A stretch of DNA of 64,000 bases from Phytoactinopolyspora limicola (lineage in GTDB: Bacteria > Actinomycetota > Actinomycetes > Jiangellales > Jiangellaceae): assembly GCF_011320225.1 (NCBI RefSeq), contig NZ_JAAOEN010000004.1:1-64000 (forward strand), written 5' to 3'. Both the position numbers and the translations under genes were made by a program. Positions 21,801 through 32,383 of the stretch are shown here, piece after piece. The notes under the pieces were generated by a model that saw only the letters and a list, made by a program, of their open reading frames with translations, ran no database searches and had not been told where the DNA came from. The stretch's first letter is position 1; every line of letters begins with the position of its first letter.

Positions 21801-22453
21801 TGAGCTACCACGGCCACGTCGTCCCGGGCGGTCCACCGGCCGTCCGCGAACTGGCACATGTCATCGTCAACAAAGTGTCCGTCGGCGGTAGCTGGGACAA
21901 CAACGCCTACGTGTTGCGTTGCCGTGACACCGGCGAGGAACTACTCATCGACGCCGCCGACGAGGCCGACAGAATCCTCACCACGTGTGGCGACGGGCCC
22001 CTCATCCGCATCGTGACCACCCACCGGCACCGCGACCATTGGCGAGCGCTCGCCGACGTTACCCGCCATACCGGTGCTATCACCATGGCTCACCCGGACG
22101 ACGCCCCGGCCATCTCCGTACCCACAGCGGAGCTGGTGAACGACGGCGACCGGATCCGATTCGGCCACTGTGAACTCGGCGTCATCCATCTGGTCGGTCA
22201 CACCCCGGGTAGCATCGCGTTGCTCTACGACCCCGCCGGTCAGCCCCACCTGTGGACAGGAGACTCGCTGTTCCCGGGTGGCGTCGGCAAGACCACCTCT
22301 CCCGAAGACTTCGCCTCACTCATCGACGACGTCGAGCACAAACTCTTCAACCGGCTCCCGGACGAGACCTGGGTGTACCCCGGCCACGGTGACGACACCA
22401 CCCTTGGGCGAGAGCGCCCGCACCTGTCCGAATGGCGCAGCCGCGGCTGGTAG
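21800..22453 (+). CDS. Metallo-beta-lactamase-fold hydrolase
   Basis: The 217-residue protein has the metal-binding motif THRHRDHW (about residues 77-84), then GHTPGS with a further His ligand, the bridging Asp in WTGDSLFPGG, and the last ligand in YPGHGDDT. The arrangement resembles glyoxalase II-type thioester hydrolases. Coupling to the mycothiol-type transferase suggests that the two act in sequence on a thiol adduct, for example in detoxification; this is inference. It ends directly against terC on the opposite strand with no bases between the stops. Confidence 0.88.
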   Translation: MSYHGHVVPGGPPAVRELAHVIVNKVSVGGSWDNNAYVLRCRDTGEELLIDAADEADRILTTCGDGPLIRIVTTHRHRDHWRALADVTRHTGAITMAHPDDAPAISVPTAELVNDGDRIRFGHCELGVIHLVGHTPGSIALLYDPAGQPHLWTGDSLFPGGVGKTTSPEDFASLIDDVEHKLFNRLPDETWVYPGHGDDTTLGRERPHLSEWRSRGW

Positions 22454-23443
22454 TTAACGCAGGCGGACCTTGTCGCGGCGGGTCTTGAGCAGGCTGGCCA
22501 CCGTCGTGACGGCTAACGTCGCACCGATGAATCCCAGTGAAACCAGGATCGAGATCTGGGGAACGTGGATCGGCTCTCCCCCATTCACGAATGGCAGATT
22601 GTTCTCGTGAAGTGCGTGCAACACCAGTTTCACGCCGATGAACGCCAGAATGACGGCGAGCCCAGCCGAGAGATATACCAGCCGCTCCAGCAGCCCGCCC
22701 AGGAGGAAATACAGCTGCCGCAACCCCATCAACGCGAACACATTCGCCGTGAAGACGAGGAACATCTCCTGGGTGATACCAAAGATGGCTGGAATCGAGT
22801 CAACCGCGAAGAGTAGGTCGGCCGAGCCGATAGCAACAAAGACGATCAGCATCGGGGTGAGCATCTTGCGGCCGTCGACCACGGTGCGGAACTTGATGCC
22901 GTCATAGTCCGCACTCACCGGGAACCGTCGCCCGATCCGCTGTAGTAGCGGGCTGTCGAACTTCTCGTCCACGTGAGGGCCGCTGGCTTGCTGTTGGGCC
23001 AGCTTCGCCGCCGTGTAGATCAAGAAGACCCCGAAGAGGTAGAACACCCAGGCGAACTGGTTGATGGCCAGGGCCCCGAGGACGATGAACACACCTCGCA
23101 TGACGATGGCTAGCAAGATCCCGAACATCAGTACCGACTGCTGGTACCGCCGTGGCACCCGGAACTGGTTCATGATGATGACGAAGACGAAGAGGTTGTC
23201 GACGCTGAGACTCTTCTCCGTCACCCACCCGGCGAAGAACTCCCCTGACGCCTGGCCACCGCTGATGATGAGCAGGAGGATGCCGAACACGATCGGCAAC
23301 GCGATATAGAACGACACCCATGCCGTGGACTCCCGCATCGACGGCTCATGTGGCCGCCTGGTGACAATCAGGAGATCGACGATGAGCAGGAGAGTCAGCG
23401 TAACGAGGGTGACAACCTCGAACCACACAGGCAGATCCAGCAA
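22454..23443 (-). CDS. terC: TerC-family integral membrane protein, probable Mn2+ exporter
   Basis: The protein (329 residues from TTG 23443) is a typical TerC with nine or so membrane helices and the signatures SGGQASGEFFAGWVTEKSLS, VDNLFVFVIIMNQFRVPRRY and DLLFAVDSIPAIFGIT. The conserved acidic residues in two helices are the presumed metal ligands. TerC relatives under yybP-ykoY riboswitches export manganese or metallate secreted enzymes. TTG 23443 is chosen because a GAGGGAG site lies 8 nt upstream; a TTG at 23479 has none. The leader forms a manganese riboswitch (see 23452-23600). Confidence 0.9.
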   Translation of the reverse strand: MLDLPVWFEVVTLVTLTLLLIVDLLIVTRRPHEPSMRESTAWVSFYIALPIVFGILLLIISGGQASGEFFAGWVTEKSLSVDNLFVFVIIMNQFRVPRRYQQSVLMFGILLAIVMRGVFIVLGALAINQFAWVFYLFGVFLIYTAAKLAQQQASGPHVDEKFDSPLLQRIGRRFPVSADYDGIKFRTVVDGRKMLTPMLIVFVAIGSADLLFAVDSIPAIFGITQEMFLVFTANVFALMGLRQLYFLLGGLLERLVYLSAGLAVILAFIGVKLVLHALHENNLPFVNGGEPIHVPQISILVSLGFIGATLAVTTVASLLKTRRDKVRLR

Positions 23444-23451
23444 CGGGCAGG

Positions 23452-23600
23452 CTCCCTCTCCGGTCGCTTCGACACACAACGGTTGTTGCGTGCGACCGGA
23501 GGTCTCTTCCGCCCTGAACTAGCTGGGGCCGACGGGGCCGGGGTCCGTTGCCAGATCCGAGATGACGACACCGCCGCGAAGGAATACTCCCCTCCACTAC
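23452..23600 (-). promoter_or_regulatory. yybP-ykoY manganese riboswitch in the terC leader
   Basis: On the minus strand the leader reads GGAGG-GGAGTA (23585-23595) at its 5' end and GAGA-CCTCC (23498-23506) at its 3' end. The two conserved loops of the yybP-ykoY aptamer (GGGGAGTA and GAGACC) are thus joined by a P1 helix GGAGG/CCTCC. The 3' P1 strand is also part of CTCCGGTCGC, which can pair with GCGACCGGAG (23458-23467) downstream. That second arm includes the start of the ribosome site GGAGAGGGAG (23452-23461). Metal-bound P1 would free the ribosome site, so this is a translational ON switch. Motif recognition is from memory of the consensus. Confidence 0.78.
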
Positions 23601-23632
23601 GCCCACTATCTCACACCCGGATGACCAGGAGG

Positions 23633-25741
<2,109 letters not shown>

Positions 25742-26083
25742 AGAGACCACGGTATGTCCTGACACCGACAACGTCATGCGTGACTGTCGGAGCCGTGTTC
25801 CGGACGCCGGGGACGACGGGGTGCAATCGAACACTGCGGGAACAGGCGACGCCGGGTGGAGAGGCTGGTTTGCGCTTGGAATCGCGGCGTCAGCGAGGCT
25901 GACACGCCCGCCGGCCAGCCGGACGACCCGCTCATCGAGGCGTCAGCGGCGCCGAGGAGACGACCTCGAACACCACTCACTGACGAGGAAGTGGATGCTA
26001 TGCGAACGTGACGAGAAATCGGCGCCAGGAGTGTCATCCGCGGGGTGAAGAAGCGGGCCGGGGTCGGCCTTTAAACTGAGCCG
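25742..26083. other. 342-bp divergent intergenic region (uvrB / hydrolase)
   Basis: It holds the promoters of uvrB and of the alpha/beta hydrolase gene. A TCGAAC half-site is present near 25827, but no complete LexA palindrome was found. No supported gene. Confidence 0.45.
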
Positions 26084-27145
26084 ATGAGGAAGTGGGTAGT
26101 CCTGGCCTCAGCGGCGTTGGGACTTGCCGGACTCGCGGCGCTTCTGGCGTGGCGAGGGCCTCGTCTGCCGCCCGGCACCGATAGCACGATTGCCCGCGTC
26201 CGCGCCGGCCCCGTGACCGGAGTCGTCAGCGGCGAATCGGGGTACGCCCAGTCCGGCGGGGTCCGGATCTGGTACGAGTCCATCCCTCCGGTCGGTGCGG
26301 AGAAGGGTGTCGTATTGCTCAACTCCTCACTCGGTGTGGGCTCGTTGTTCTGGCCGCCCGCGTTCCTGCGCGCCCTGGCGGCGGCGGGATACCGCGTGGT
26401 CAGGTACGACCAGCGGGGTACCGGCGCGTCGAGTTGGATGACGGGCTGGAGCCGAAAGCAACCGTACTCGCTGATCGACATGGCGAACGATGCGATCGCC
26501 GTTCTCGACGAGCTTCGCATCGACCGCGCTCACCTGCTCGGGCTCTCCCTCGGAGGGTTCGTCGCCCAAGAGGTCGCGGTCGAATACCCCGAGCGTGTCC
26601 ACTCGCTCACCCTCATGTCGACATCGGCGGACCCGACCGACGCCGCTATGCCCGGACCACAGACCTGGCCGCTGATCCAGTCCGCGATAGCGGGCTTTCC
26701 ACTGCTGCGTTATCGCTTGCTCGGCGGCGAAACAAACCTCGTGAAGGAGTTCCTCGCGGGGCTGATCGCGCACGGCGGAGATGAACCTGTCGACGTGGAA
26801 GAGTGGACCAGGATCGTTCTTTACGACCTGCGCGAACGAAACGGACTCAACCTCCGTGCACTGGTGCAGCACCAGGCTGCTGTGGCCGTGACCCGCTCCC
26901 GATACCCGCTTCTAGGCACCATCACGGCACCCACTCTCGTGATACACGGGACCGCCGACGTGCTCTTGCCGATCGAGCACGGCCACCGACTCGCCGCAGC
27001 CATCCCTTCCGCCCGCGGCCTCTGGCTGGAAGGCGCTGGTCACCCGTTCCCATACCCTGACATGCCCAAGGTGACGGCGGCCATCACGAGCCACCTCGAC
27101 GCTACCGATCCCTACGTCTCCGGACCGGCGGGGCGGTCGGGCTAG
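26084..27145 (+). CDS. Membrane-anchored alpha/beta-hydrolase
   Basis: The 353-residue protein has an N-terminal membrane segment (WVVLASAALGLAGLAALLAW), then an alpha/beta-hydrolase fold. The nucleophile elbow is GLSLGG, the acid lies in HGTADVLLP and the catalytic His in GAGHPFP; YDQRGTGASS supplies the usual oxyanion-hole region. The catalytic domain should be outside the cytoplasm if the helix is a signal anchor. The substrate is not evident; esterase, lipase and epoxide-hydrolase activities are all possible. Confidence 0.87.
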   Translation: MRKWVVLASAALGLAGLAALLAWRGPRLPPGTDSTIARVRAGPVTGVVSGESGYAQSGGVRIWYESIPPVGAEKGVVLLNSSLGVGSLFWPPAFLRALAAAGYRVVRYDQRGTGASSWMTGWSRKQPYSLIDMANDAIAVLDELRIDRAHLLGLSLGGFVAQEVAVEYPERVHSLTLMSTSADPTDAAMPGPQTWPLIQSAIAGFPLLRYRLLGGETNLVKEFLAGLIAHGGDEPVDVEEWTRIVLYDLRERNGLNLRALVQHQAAVAVTRSRYPLLGTITAPTLVIHGTADVLLPIEHGHRLAAAIPSARGLWLEGAGHPFPYPDMPKVTAAITSHLDATDPYVSGPAGRSG

Positions 27146-27662
27146 GCCTCGGGTTCGCGCCCGTCTGAATGCGCGTAACCCAGGTGGCCGTAGAGCCATG
27201 TTTCCTGGACCGAAGACGAGCAGCCGTGCCCGCCCTTGGCCTAGCCCTTCGCCACCATCGTGACCGCAACCGGGCGGAGGAGACGACGGCACATACGGAA
27301 ACTCGTGCATCGGGGACACCGGGTTCGGTTCGCCTGCCGGGTGCCGTCCTGGTCGATGAATGCATACGCAAGAGCGATGAGGCGACCGCAACCGTGGTCA
27401 CGAACACTGACGTAGCCTCGGCGCGGCCACCATGATCCAGGCGTCCCGCTCCATCTCGATGCACCGCTCCTCTACGCCGAGACCGCGCAGCCGGTCAGGT
27501 CGTCCACGACGCTCCGCGGGAGCGCCAGGTGCTCTCCGGCGGCACGGCACTCGAACTTCCCGTTTTCCCAGCGGTACCCCGAGCAGCTGAGATACGTTGA
27601 CCGAGGCTCGGCCGGTAGCCGAGTCACCAAGCCGATAAACGCACACCACCACGGGGACTGAC
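27146..27662. other. 517-bp gap before the surface-protein gene
   Basis: No family-like gene was recognised. Apart from a short cysteine-bearing minus-strand frame (27472-27627), which may be a remnant, nothing is seen. The promoter of the surface-protein gene should be in the last 150 bp. Confidence 0.45.
27472..27627 (-). CDS. Possible small protein or gene remnant (51 aa)
   Basis: A GTG-started frame encodes 51 residues with a protein-like composition (YLSCSGYRWENGKFECRAAG) and four cysteines. After its stop, a different frame continues with CIEMERDAWIMVAAPR, which also looks coding, so this could be the decayed 3' end of a longer gene with a frameshift. No ribosome site is evident. Function unknown. 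Confidence 0.22.
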   Translation of the reverse strand: MTRLPAEPRSTYLSCSGYRWENGKFECRAAGEHLALPRSVVDDLTGCAVSA

Positions 27663-29117
27663 ATGGGCACCACTCAACACCGCTCCGCGCCTACGCGCCG
27701 GAGCCGCTTGACCGGCATCTTCGCTTTCGCCGCCACAGCCGGACTCGTGACGGCTACTGGCGTGGCGTTCGCACTCAGTACCACCGCCGACGACGACGTT
27801 CCAAGTGGATGTATCGGCGATGAGTGCCCGGAGGAGTGGCTCCCACCGCACAACGGCGACTTCTCCGGCACCGACGCCGCCGTTAACGTCTTCGCCGGCG
27901 GCGACTTCACCGTAGAGAACGCCGCAGCCGAGTCTGAGGGTCTCCTCGTCGTGCTCGGTGATGCTCATATCGACCTGGTCAATCGCGTATACAACATCGG
28001 TGTAGTGGGCGTGGGCTCGAGGGTTCCGCCGCCGGACGGCACCGATCACTTCATCGTCGGCGGCGATCTAGCCATCAATCCAGGTTCCCGGATAATTCTG
28101 GGTGGCATCGACACATCCGGCCGATTCATCAGCGGTAACGTCGCGTACGGCGGAGCCAAGAACTTCACCGACGATCAGGTCGACGTCGCTCCCGGCACAG
28201 TGCGCCAGGATCCCGAGGCCGTCGAGCCGTACCTGGACCTGCCCGCCTTGGTAACGGAGCGCTCGCAGTGTGTCGCCGAATCCGAGGCTACTGGCCAGGT
28301 GGTCGAGGAGTTCGGTACGGCCCAGTTCATCGGTGACGGCGAGAGCAACCCACAGGTCTTCGAGATAGACGAGCGGCTACCGTCGGTCGGCACGCAGAAC
28401 ATGATGATCGAGTTCGTCGATGTACCAGCAGGCGCCACCATCATCGTCAACGTGTTGGGCACCGACGTCGACCTCGCGCTCGACTCCCCCGCCCTTGACC
28501 CCGAGTTGGCTCAACGGGTGCTCTGGAACATTCCCGCCGCCAGCGACGTGAACATTCACGGCTTCGCCCAACTTCCAGGATCGATTCTGGTCGCCCGGTC
28601 CGACAGCAGCACCCGCATCGACCTACCGGGCACCAACGGCCGGGTTCTTGTCGCCGGCGATCTGATCCACGGCGGTCGGAGCTTCGGCAGCGAAATGCAT
28701 AGCTACCCGTTCACCGGTCAGCTGCCTGATTGCGACGAGAACGGCGACGAGAACGGCGACGAGAACGGCGACGTCAACGGCGACGTCAACGGCGACGTCA
28801 ACGGCGACGAGAACGGCGACGAGAACGGCGACGAGAACGGCGACGTCAACGGCGACGTCAACGGCGACGTCAACGGCGACGTCAACGGCGACGAGAACGG
28901 CGACGTCAACGGCGACGTCAACGGCGACGAGAACGGCGACGTCAACGGCGACGTCAACGGCGACGAGAACGGCGACGTCAACGGCGACGAGAACGGCGAT
29001 TCACTGCCGGACACTGGTGGCAGCCTCGCGGTCCTGGCGGCTGTCGGGTTGATGGCCCTGGGAGCTGGCGCTGTGGCGCTTCTGTCCGGTCGCCGTCGCC
29101 ACGCGCTGCACAGCTGA
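27663..29117 (+). CDS. Sortase-anchored choice-of-anchor-A surface protein
   Basis: The 484-residue protein has a signal peptide (residues 1-38), then a choice-of-anchor-A type beta-rich domain (about residues 55-350; NVFAGGDFTVENAAAESEGL, FIVGGDLAINPGSRIILGG, LPGTNGRVLVAGDLIHGGRS). A spacer of 22 repeats of (E/V)NGD follows, then the sorting signal LPDTGG, a membrane helix and a basic tail (SGRRRHALHS). It should be attached to peptidoglycan by a sortase, with the acidic repeat as a stalk that may also bind Ca2+. It faces the amidase gene across a shared terminator. Confidence 0.9.
   Translation: MGTTQHRSAPTRRSRLTGIFAFAATAGLVTATGVAFALSTTADDDVPSGCIGDECPEEWLPPHNGDFSGTDAAVNVFAGGDFTVENAAAESEGLLVVLGDAHIDLVNRVYNIGVVGVGSRVPPPDGTDHFIVGGDLAINPGSRIILGGIDTSGRFISGNVAYGGAKNFTDDQVDVAPGTVRQDPEAVEPYLDLPALVTERSQCVAESEATGQVVEEFGTAQFIGDGESNPQVFEIDERLPSVGTQNMMIEFVDVPAGATIIVNVLGTDVDLALDSPALDPELAQRVLWNIPAASDVNIHGFAQLPGSILVARSDSSTRIDLPGTNGRVLVAGDLIHGGRSFGSEMHSYPFTGQLPDCDENGDENGDENGDVNGDVNGDVNGDENGDENGDENGDVNGDVNGDVNGDVNGDENGDVNGDVNGDENGDVNGDVNGDENGDVNGDENGDSLPDTGGSLAVLAAVGLMALGAGAVALLSGRRRHALHS
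28737..29000 (+). repeat. 12-bp minisatellite, 22 units, (E/V)NGD
   Basis: Twenty-two 12-bp units encode ENGD or VNGD in the order EEEVVVEEEVVVVEVVEVVEVE. Each unit differs only in the first codon (GAG or GTC). The near-perfect DNA repetition keeps long open frames in other phases and on the other strand, which should not be called genes. Confidence 0.98.
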
Positions 29118-29131
29118 GCATGCCGAAAAGT

Positions 29132-29168
29132 GACGGGTGCCCTCGGCCAGCCGCCGAGGGCGCCCGTC
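29132..29168. terminator. Bidirectional terminator between convergent genes
   Basis: GACGGGTGCCCTCGGC pairs with GCCGAGGGCGCCCGTC with a five-base loop, one G-G mismatch aside. It lies 15 bp after the surface-protein stop and 11 bp before the amidase stop, so it can serve both. Confidence 0.9.
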
Positions 29169-29178
29169 AACGTCCGAT

Positions 29179-30705
29179 CTATCCGAGCAACGAGATCCGC
29201 ACCGCGTCGGCGATCACATAACCCGAACCCGACGTCCATCGGCTCACGCCGACGACCTGGCGGCGCCCGCTGCCCATCTGGAAGTTTCCGATGGAGCGCC
29301 ACTGCCCGCCCCCGGTGCGCTGGTTGACGCGGACCGACTGATTGCCGCCGGTAGCTGCGACCACGTATGGAGTGCTGTCGTTGTAACCCGAATCAGCTGG
29401 GTGCCAGACCTCGATCCGGTAGGTGCCAGATTCGGGCAAGGTGGCGTAGTACCAAACCGGATCGGAGATCGGCTCCGGGGTGTTGAACAGGTAGTAGTCG
29501 CCGTACTTCTGCGACGACCACGAAGACTGCTGCCAACTCGAACCCGCGGTGACATCACTCGAGGTGGCATCCACCACAGCCGTCCAGATCGGGTCGCCGC
29601 CATTGTCCTCGGTGACGTAGCTCATGTACCGGCCCCAGTCCCAGATCTGACCTGGACACGGCGTCGCGTTGACTTCTCCGTGGCCGACGATGCGAGAGCG
29701 GGTCTTCGGGATGTTGTGCATGTCGCAGATGTGCCGGGTCAGGGCCGCCGACGAGCGGTACATGGCTTCGGTGTACCACTGCGCCTGGTCGAACCAGCCT
29801 TCGTGTTCGATCCCGACGCTGCGCGAGTTGTAGTCCCGCGCGTGCCAGCCGATGTCCTTGTGCCGGACCATCTGGGTGACTTGTCCGTCGGAGGATCGGA
29901 CGCAGTAGTGCGCGGACACGTTCGCCGACGGGTTCTGGAACCACGAGATGCTGCCCGCGTAGGTGCCCTGCATGACGTGGATGACGACATGGGTAATCGC
30001 ATGGCTGCTTGGGCGGTTGGCCACCGTGAAGTTGCTGGAGTGGGCCGCTACCCACAGGGCCGGCGGGTAGTCGACGTGGTTCGACAAGGTGCCGAACTCG
30101 GTGTCGACGGCGTCGCGGTCCGGATCGACTGGATCGGCCTCCAGCCGGACGCCGGCGGCGTCGGCACCGGTCCAGAAGACGTCGTAGACGCCGTCGGCGT
30201 AGAGCCGCGCCACGTACGGGTCTTTCGCACCCGAGTAGCGGGCGACGACGGGGTACCAAGCACCAAGGTCGCGCCGGGTGCCAGCCGAGAACCGTGCGTC
30301 GTCGGCGTAGGCCCGCAACACGGCAGCAGCACCTTCGATGTTCGCTGTGGTGTCGACGCGTAGGGCTCGCTTCGAGTGGTCGGTCAGGCGAGCGGCCTCC
30401 GCCAGGGTCTGGTGCCGTGGGTTGTCGACGAGGTGCATGAGGCCGAATCCGCGGGCCTGGCTTGGTCCGTCGTGCCGGGTCAGGCGGGTTTCAGCGTAGC
30501 CGATGGCGACCAGTAGGTCGCGTGGTACACCATAGGCGGCTGCCGTGGCCTCGAACACGTCGGCGAGCGTGCTGGTGGTTCGCGCCTGGGCCGGCAGGGT
30601 CAGGGCGGTCCCGCTTGCGGCGACGCCAAGGAGCGCACCTCCTCCGAGGGCCAGGGCGCGGCGACGGGTGACGATGGGGGAATTGGGCGAGGGGCCGGGC
30701 GACAT
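29179..30705 (-). CDS. Tat-exported N-acetylmuramoyl-L-alanine amidase with golvesin-like C-terminal domain
   Basis: The 508-residue protein begins with a Tat signal (RRRALALGGG) after an AGGAGG ribosome site. Residues 45-190 resemble a lysozyme-like helical domain (LLVAIGYAETRLTRHDGPSQ). An amidase_2/PGRP domain follows (about residues 220-375) with zinc-site features VVIHVMQGT, DIGWHARDYN and GHGEVNATPCPG. The C-terminus (about 385-508) matches golvesin-like beta domains (SGTYRIEVWHPADSGYNDST, SGSGYVIADAVRI), thought to be wall- or sugar-binding. It should cut the stem peptide off peptidoglycan. The substrate is inferred from family. Confidence 0.88.
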   Translation of the reverse strand: MSPGPSPNSPIVTRRRALALGGGALLGVAASGTALTLPAQARTTSTLADVFEATAAAYGVPRDLLVAIGYAETRLTRHDGPSQARGFGLMHLVDNPRHQTLAEAARLTDHSKRALRVDTTANIEGAAAVLRAYADDARFSAGTRRDLGAWYPVVARYSGAKDPYVARLYADGVYDVFWTGADAAGVRLEADPVDPDRDAVDTEFGTLSNHVDYPPALWVAAHSSNFTVANRPSSHAITHVVIHVMQGTYAGSISWFQNPSANVSAHYCVRSSDGQVTQMVRHKDIGWHARDYNSRSVGIEHEGWFDQAQWYTEAMYRSSAALTRHICDMHNIPKTRSRIVGHGEVNATPCPGQIWDWGRYMSYVTEDNGGDPIWTAVVDATSSDVTAGSSWQQSSWSSQKYGDYYLFNTPEPISDPVWYYATLPESGTYRIEVWHPADSGYNDSTPYVVAATGGNQSVRVNQRTGGGQWRSIGNFQMGSGRRQVVGVSRWTSGSGYVIADAVRISLLG

Positions 30706-30847
30706 GTCACTCCTCCTGTCGCGGAGTTTCTCCGGGTCGCCTGGAATATATTCGCGATTTCACGCGTCGTCGACCCCTTTAGAAAAAATTCTTTCCGACC
30801 TTCGGGTGAGGACGAGAGGAAAAACCGCAACCGGATCTGACCGATGG

Positions 30848-32320
30848 TCATGCCCAGGTGTGTCGCTGAGCGAGCACGTTGACAAGTACCCGCAACCCTT
30901 CCTCAAGCTCCGCACGATGCTCCGGAGCCGCGTATCCGAGAGCCGCTCCGAACATCCACGGCGACCCCGTGAAACAACGCCGCAGCCCATCGATCCGGAC
31001 ACCGGCATGTGCCGCCTCCCCCACCAGGCGTTCCTCGTCGACGAGGCGATCCAGCAACACCGCCACATGACTCCCGGCGCGGTCGCCGGTCACCGGGACA
31101 CCCGCCTCAGCCAAGGTCTGAGCCACCAGGTCACGTCTGGCGGACAGCTCACGCCGGATCCGTCGCAGATGCCGGGGAAGATCCCCAGCTTCAGCCATCG
31201 CCGCCAACACTCGCTGCCCCGCCAGGCCAGGAGAAGCACTGCTGATGTCCCGATACGCCAGCACTGCCGAGCGCACCGCCCGCGGCGCCACCATCCATCC
31301 CACACTCAGCGTCGGCGACAACAGCTTGCTGGCCGTTCCCAGATGGATGACGACGTCCGGTCCGATCGATGCCAACAGGGGAAGCGGGGCGACGTCGTAA
31401 CGCAGCTCGCCATCGTAGTCATCCTCGACGATCAATGCGCCGGCCTGCCTCGCCCAGGCCACCAATTGTGCGCGGCGTGCCGCGGGCAGCCGGCCACCCA
31501 GCGGGAACTGATGCGCCGGGGTGCAATACACCACCCGCGTCGACGTAGGGATCGCATCGACGAGCAAGCCGTTCGTGTCCACCGGCACGGCCACTACCCG
31601 CATACCAGCGGCCTGAAAAGCCGCAACAGCCCGCGGATACCCGGGTTCTTCCACCGCGACAGTGGTGCCACGCTCGAAGGCTGCCATGGCCAGTTCCAGA
31701 ATGGCCGCCGTGGTCCCGGCGGTGGCCAGCACGGAACTGCCGGGCATGGCCAGGCCTCGGTGTCGTAGCAGGTGTTCTACCACCGTGGTCCGGAACTCCG
31801 GCAGCCCAGCGCGGAGATGCCTGGCGTCCGGTGGGGTATCCCCCGCCCGACGCCAGGCGCGGCGCCAGATCTCCGGCGGGACACCCGCGGCCCATGCTGC
31901 TCCGGGACGCAGATCGGGTCCCTCACCATCCGCCTCCGGCGGGTTCTCCGCGAGCTGGCGAACCCGGGACCGGAAGACAACACCTTCGGCCGCCACCGGC
32001 CGGATCGAAGGCACCGTCGTCGTCGGTGGCACAGGGGTGGACGCCACCACCAGCTCAGGGTCGATGGCGGAGGGCACCGCCGCGACGAACGTTCCCGAGC
32101 CGCGCCGAGAGATGATCCACCCCTCGGCATGTAGCTGGTCATAAGCCGCCTCGGTGACGGTCCTGCTGACCTGCAAACTCTTAGCCAAGGCTCGGGTGGA
32201 CGGGAGCCGGTCCCCTACCCGGATGAGGCCTTGGGCGCAGACCTCGCGGATGCCATCGGCAACCTGGCGGGCCAGCGGTCGTCTCGACGTGCGGTCGATG
32301 GCGAACGGCAAGTCACTCAT
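30848..32320 (-). CDS. MocR/PdxR-family transcriptional regulator (GntR + aminotransferase fold)
   Basis: From ATG 32320 the 490-residue protein has a GntR winged helix (residues 10-80; LPSTRALAKSLQVSRTVTEA) joined to a type-I aminotransferase fold. The PLP lysine is in GTASKLLSPTLSVGW, and IVEDDYDGELRY is the conserved cofactor patch. MocR proteins sense PLP or related ligands. The divergent PNPOx-like gene starts 63 bp away and is the likely target, as is common for PdxR. Two TGGCCAT-like direct repeats (32353-32360 and 32378-32385) lie in the gap. Whether it controls vitamin B6 synthesis or another pathway is not shown. Confidence 0.87.
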   Translation of the reverse strand: MSDLPFAIDRTSRRPLARQVADGIREVCAQGLIRVGDRLPSTRALAKSLQVSRTVTEAAYDQLHAEGWIISRRGSGTFVAAVPSAIDPELVVASTPVPPTTTVPSIRPVAAEGVVFRSRVRQLAENPPEADGEGPDLRPGAAWAAGVPPEIWRRAWRRAGDTPPDARHLRAGLPEFRTTVVEHLLRHRGLAMPGSSVLATAGTTAAILELAMAAFERGTTVAVEEPGYPRAVAAFQAAGMRVVAVPVDTNGLLVDAIPTSTRVVYCTPAHQFPLGGRLPAARRAQLVAWARQAGALIVEDDYDGELRYDVAPLPLLASIGPDVVIHLGTASKLLSPTLSVGWMVAPRAVRSAVLAYRDISSASPGLAGQRVLAAMAEAGDLPRHLRRIRRELSARRDLVAQTLAEAGVPVTGDRAGSHVAVLLDRLVDEERLVGEAAHAGVRIDGLRRCFTGSPWMFGAALGYAAPEHRAELEEGLRVLVNVLAQRHTWA

Positions 32321-32383
32321 GGTCCGAAGTGGCTCTCTAGGATCGATGGGAATTGGCCATTCAAGGCTGCCACATGGTGGGCC

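Noticed and set aside
25800-25850. LexA/SOS box upstream of uvrB
   Set aside because: Only one TCGAAC half-site is present; the second half does not match.
28718-29302. Long frames opposite and beside the (E/V)NGD array (TSPFSSPL and RRERRRQ repeats)
   Set aside because: They arise from the 12-bp repeat, which stays open in several phases. Only the forward frame has a signal peptide and LPDTG anchor.
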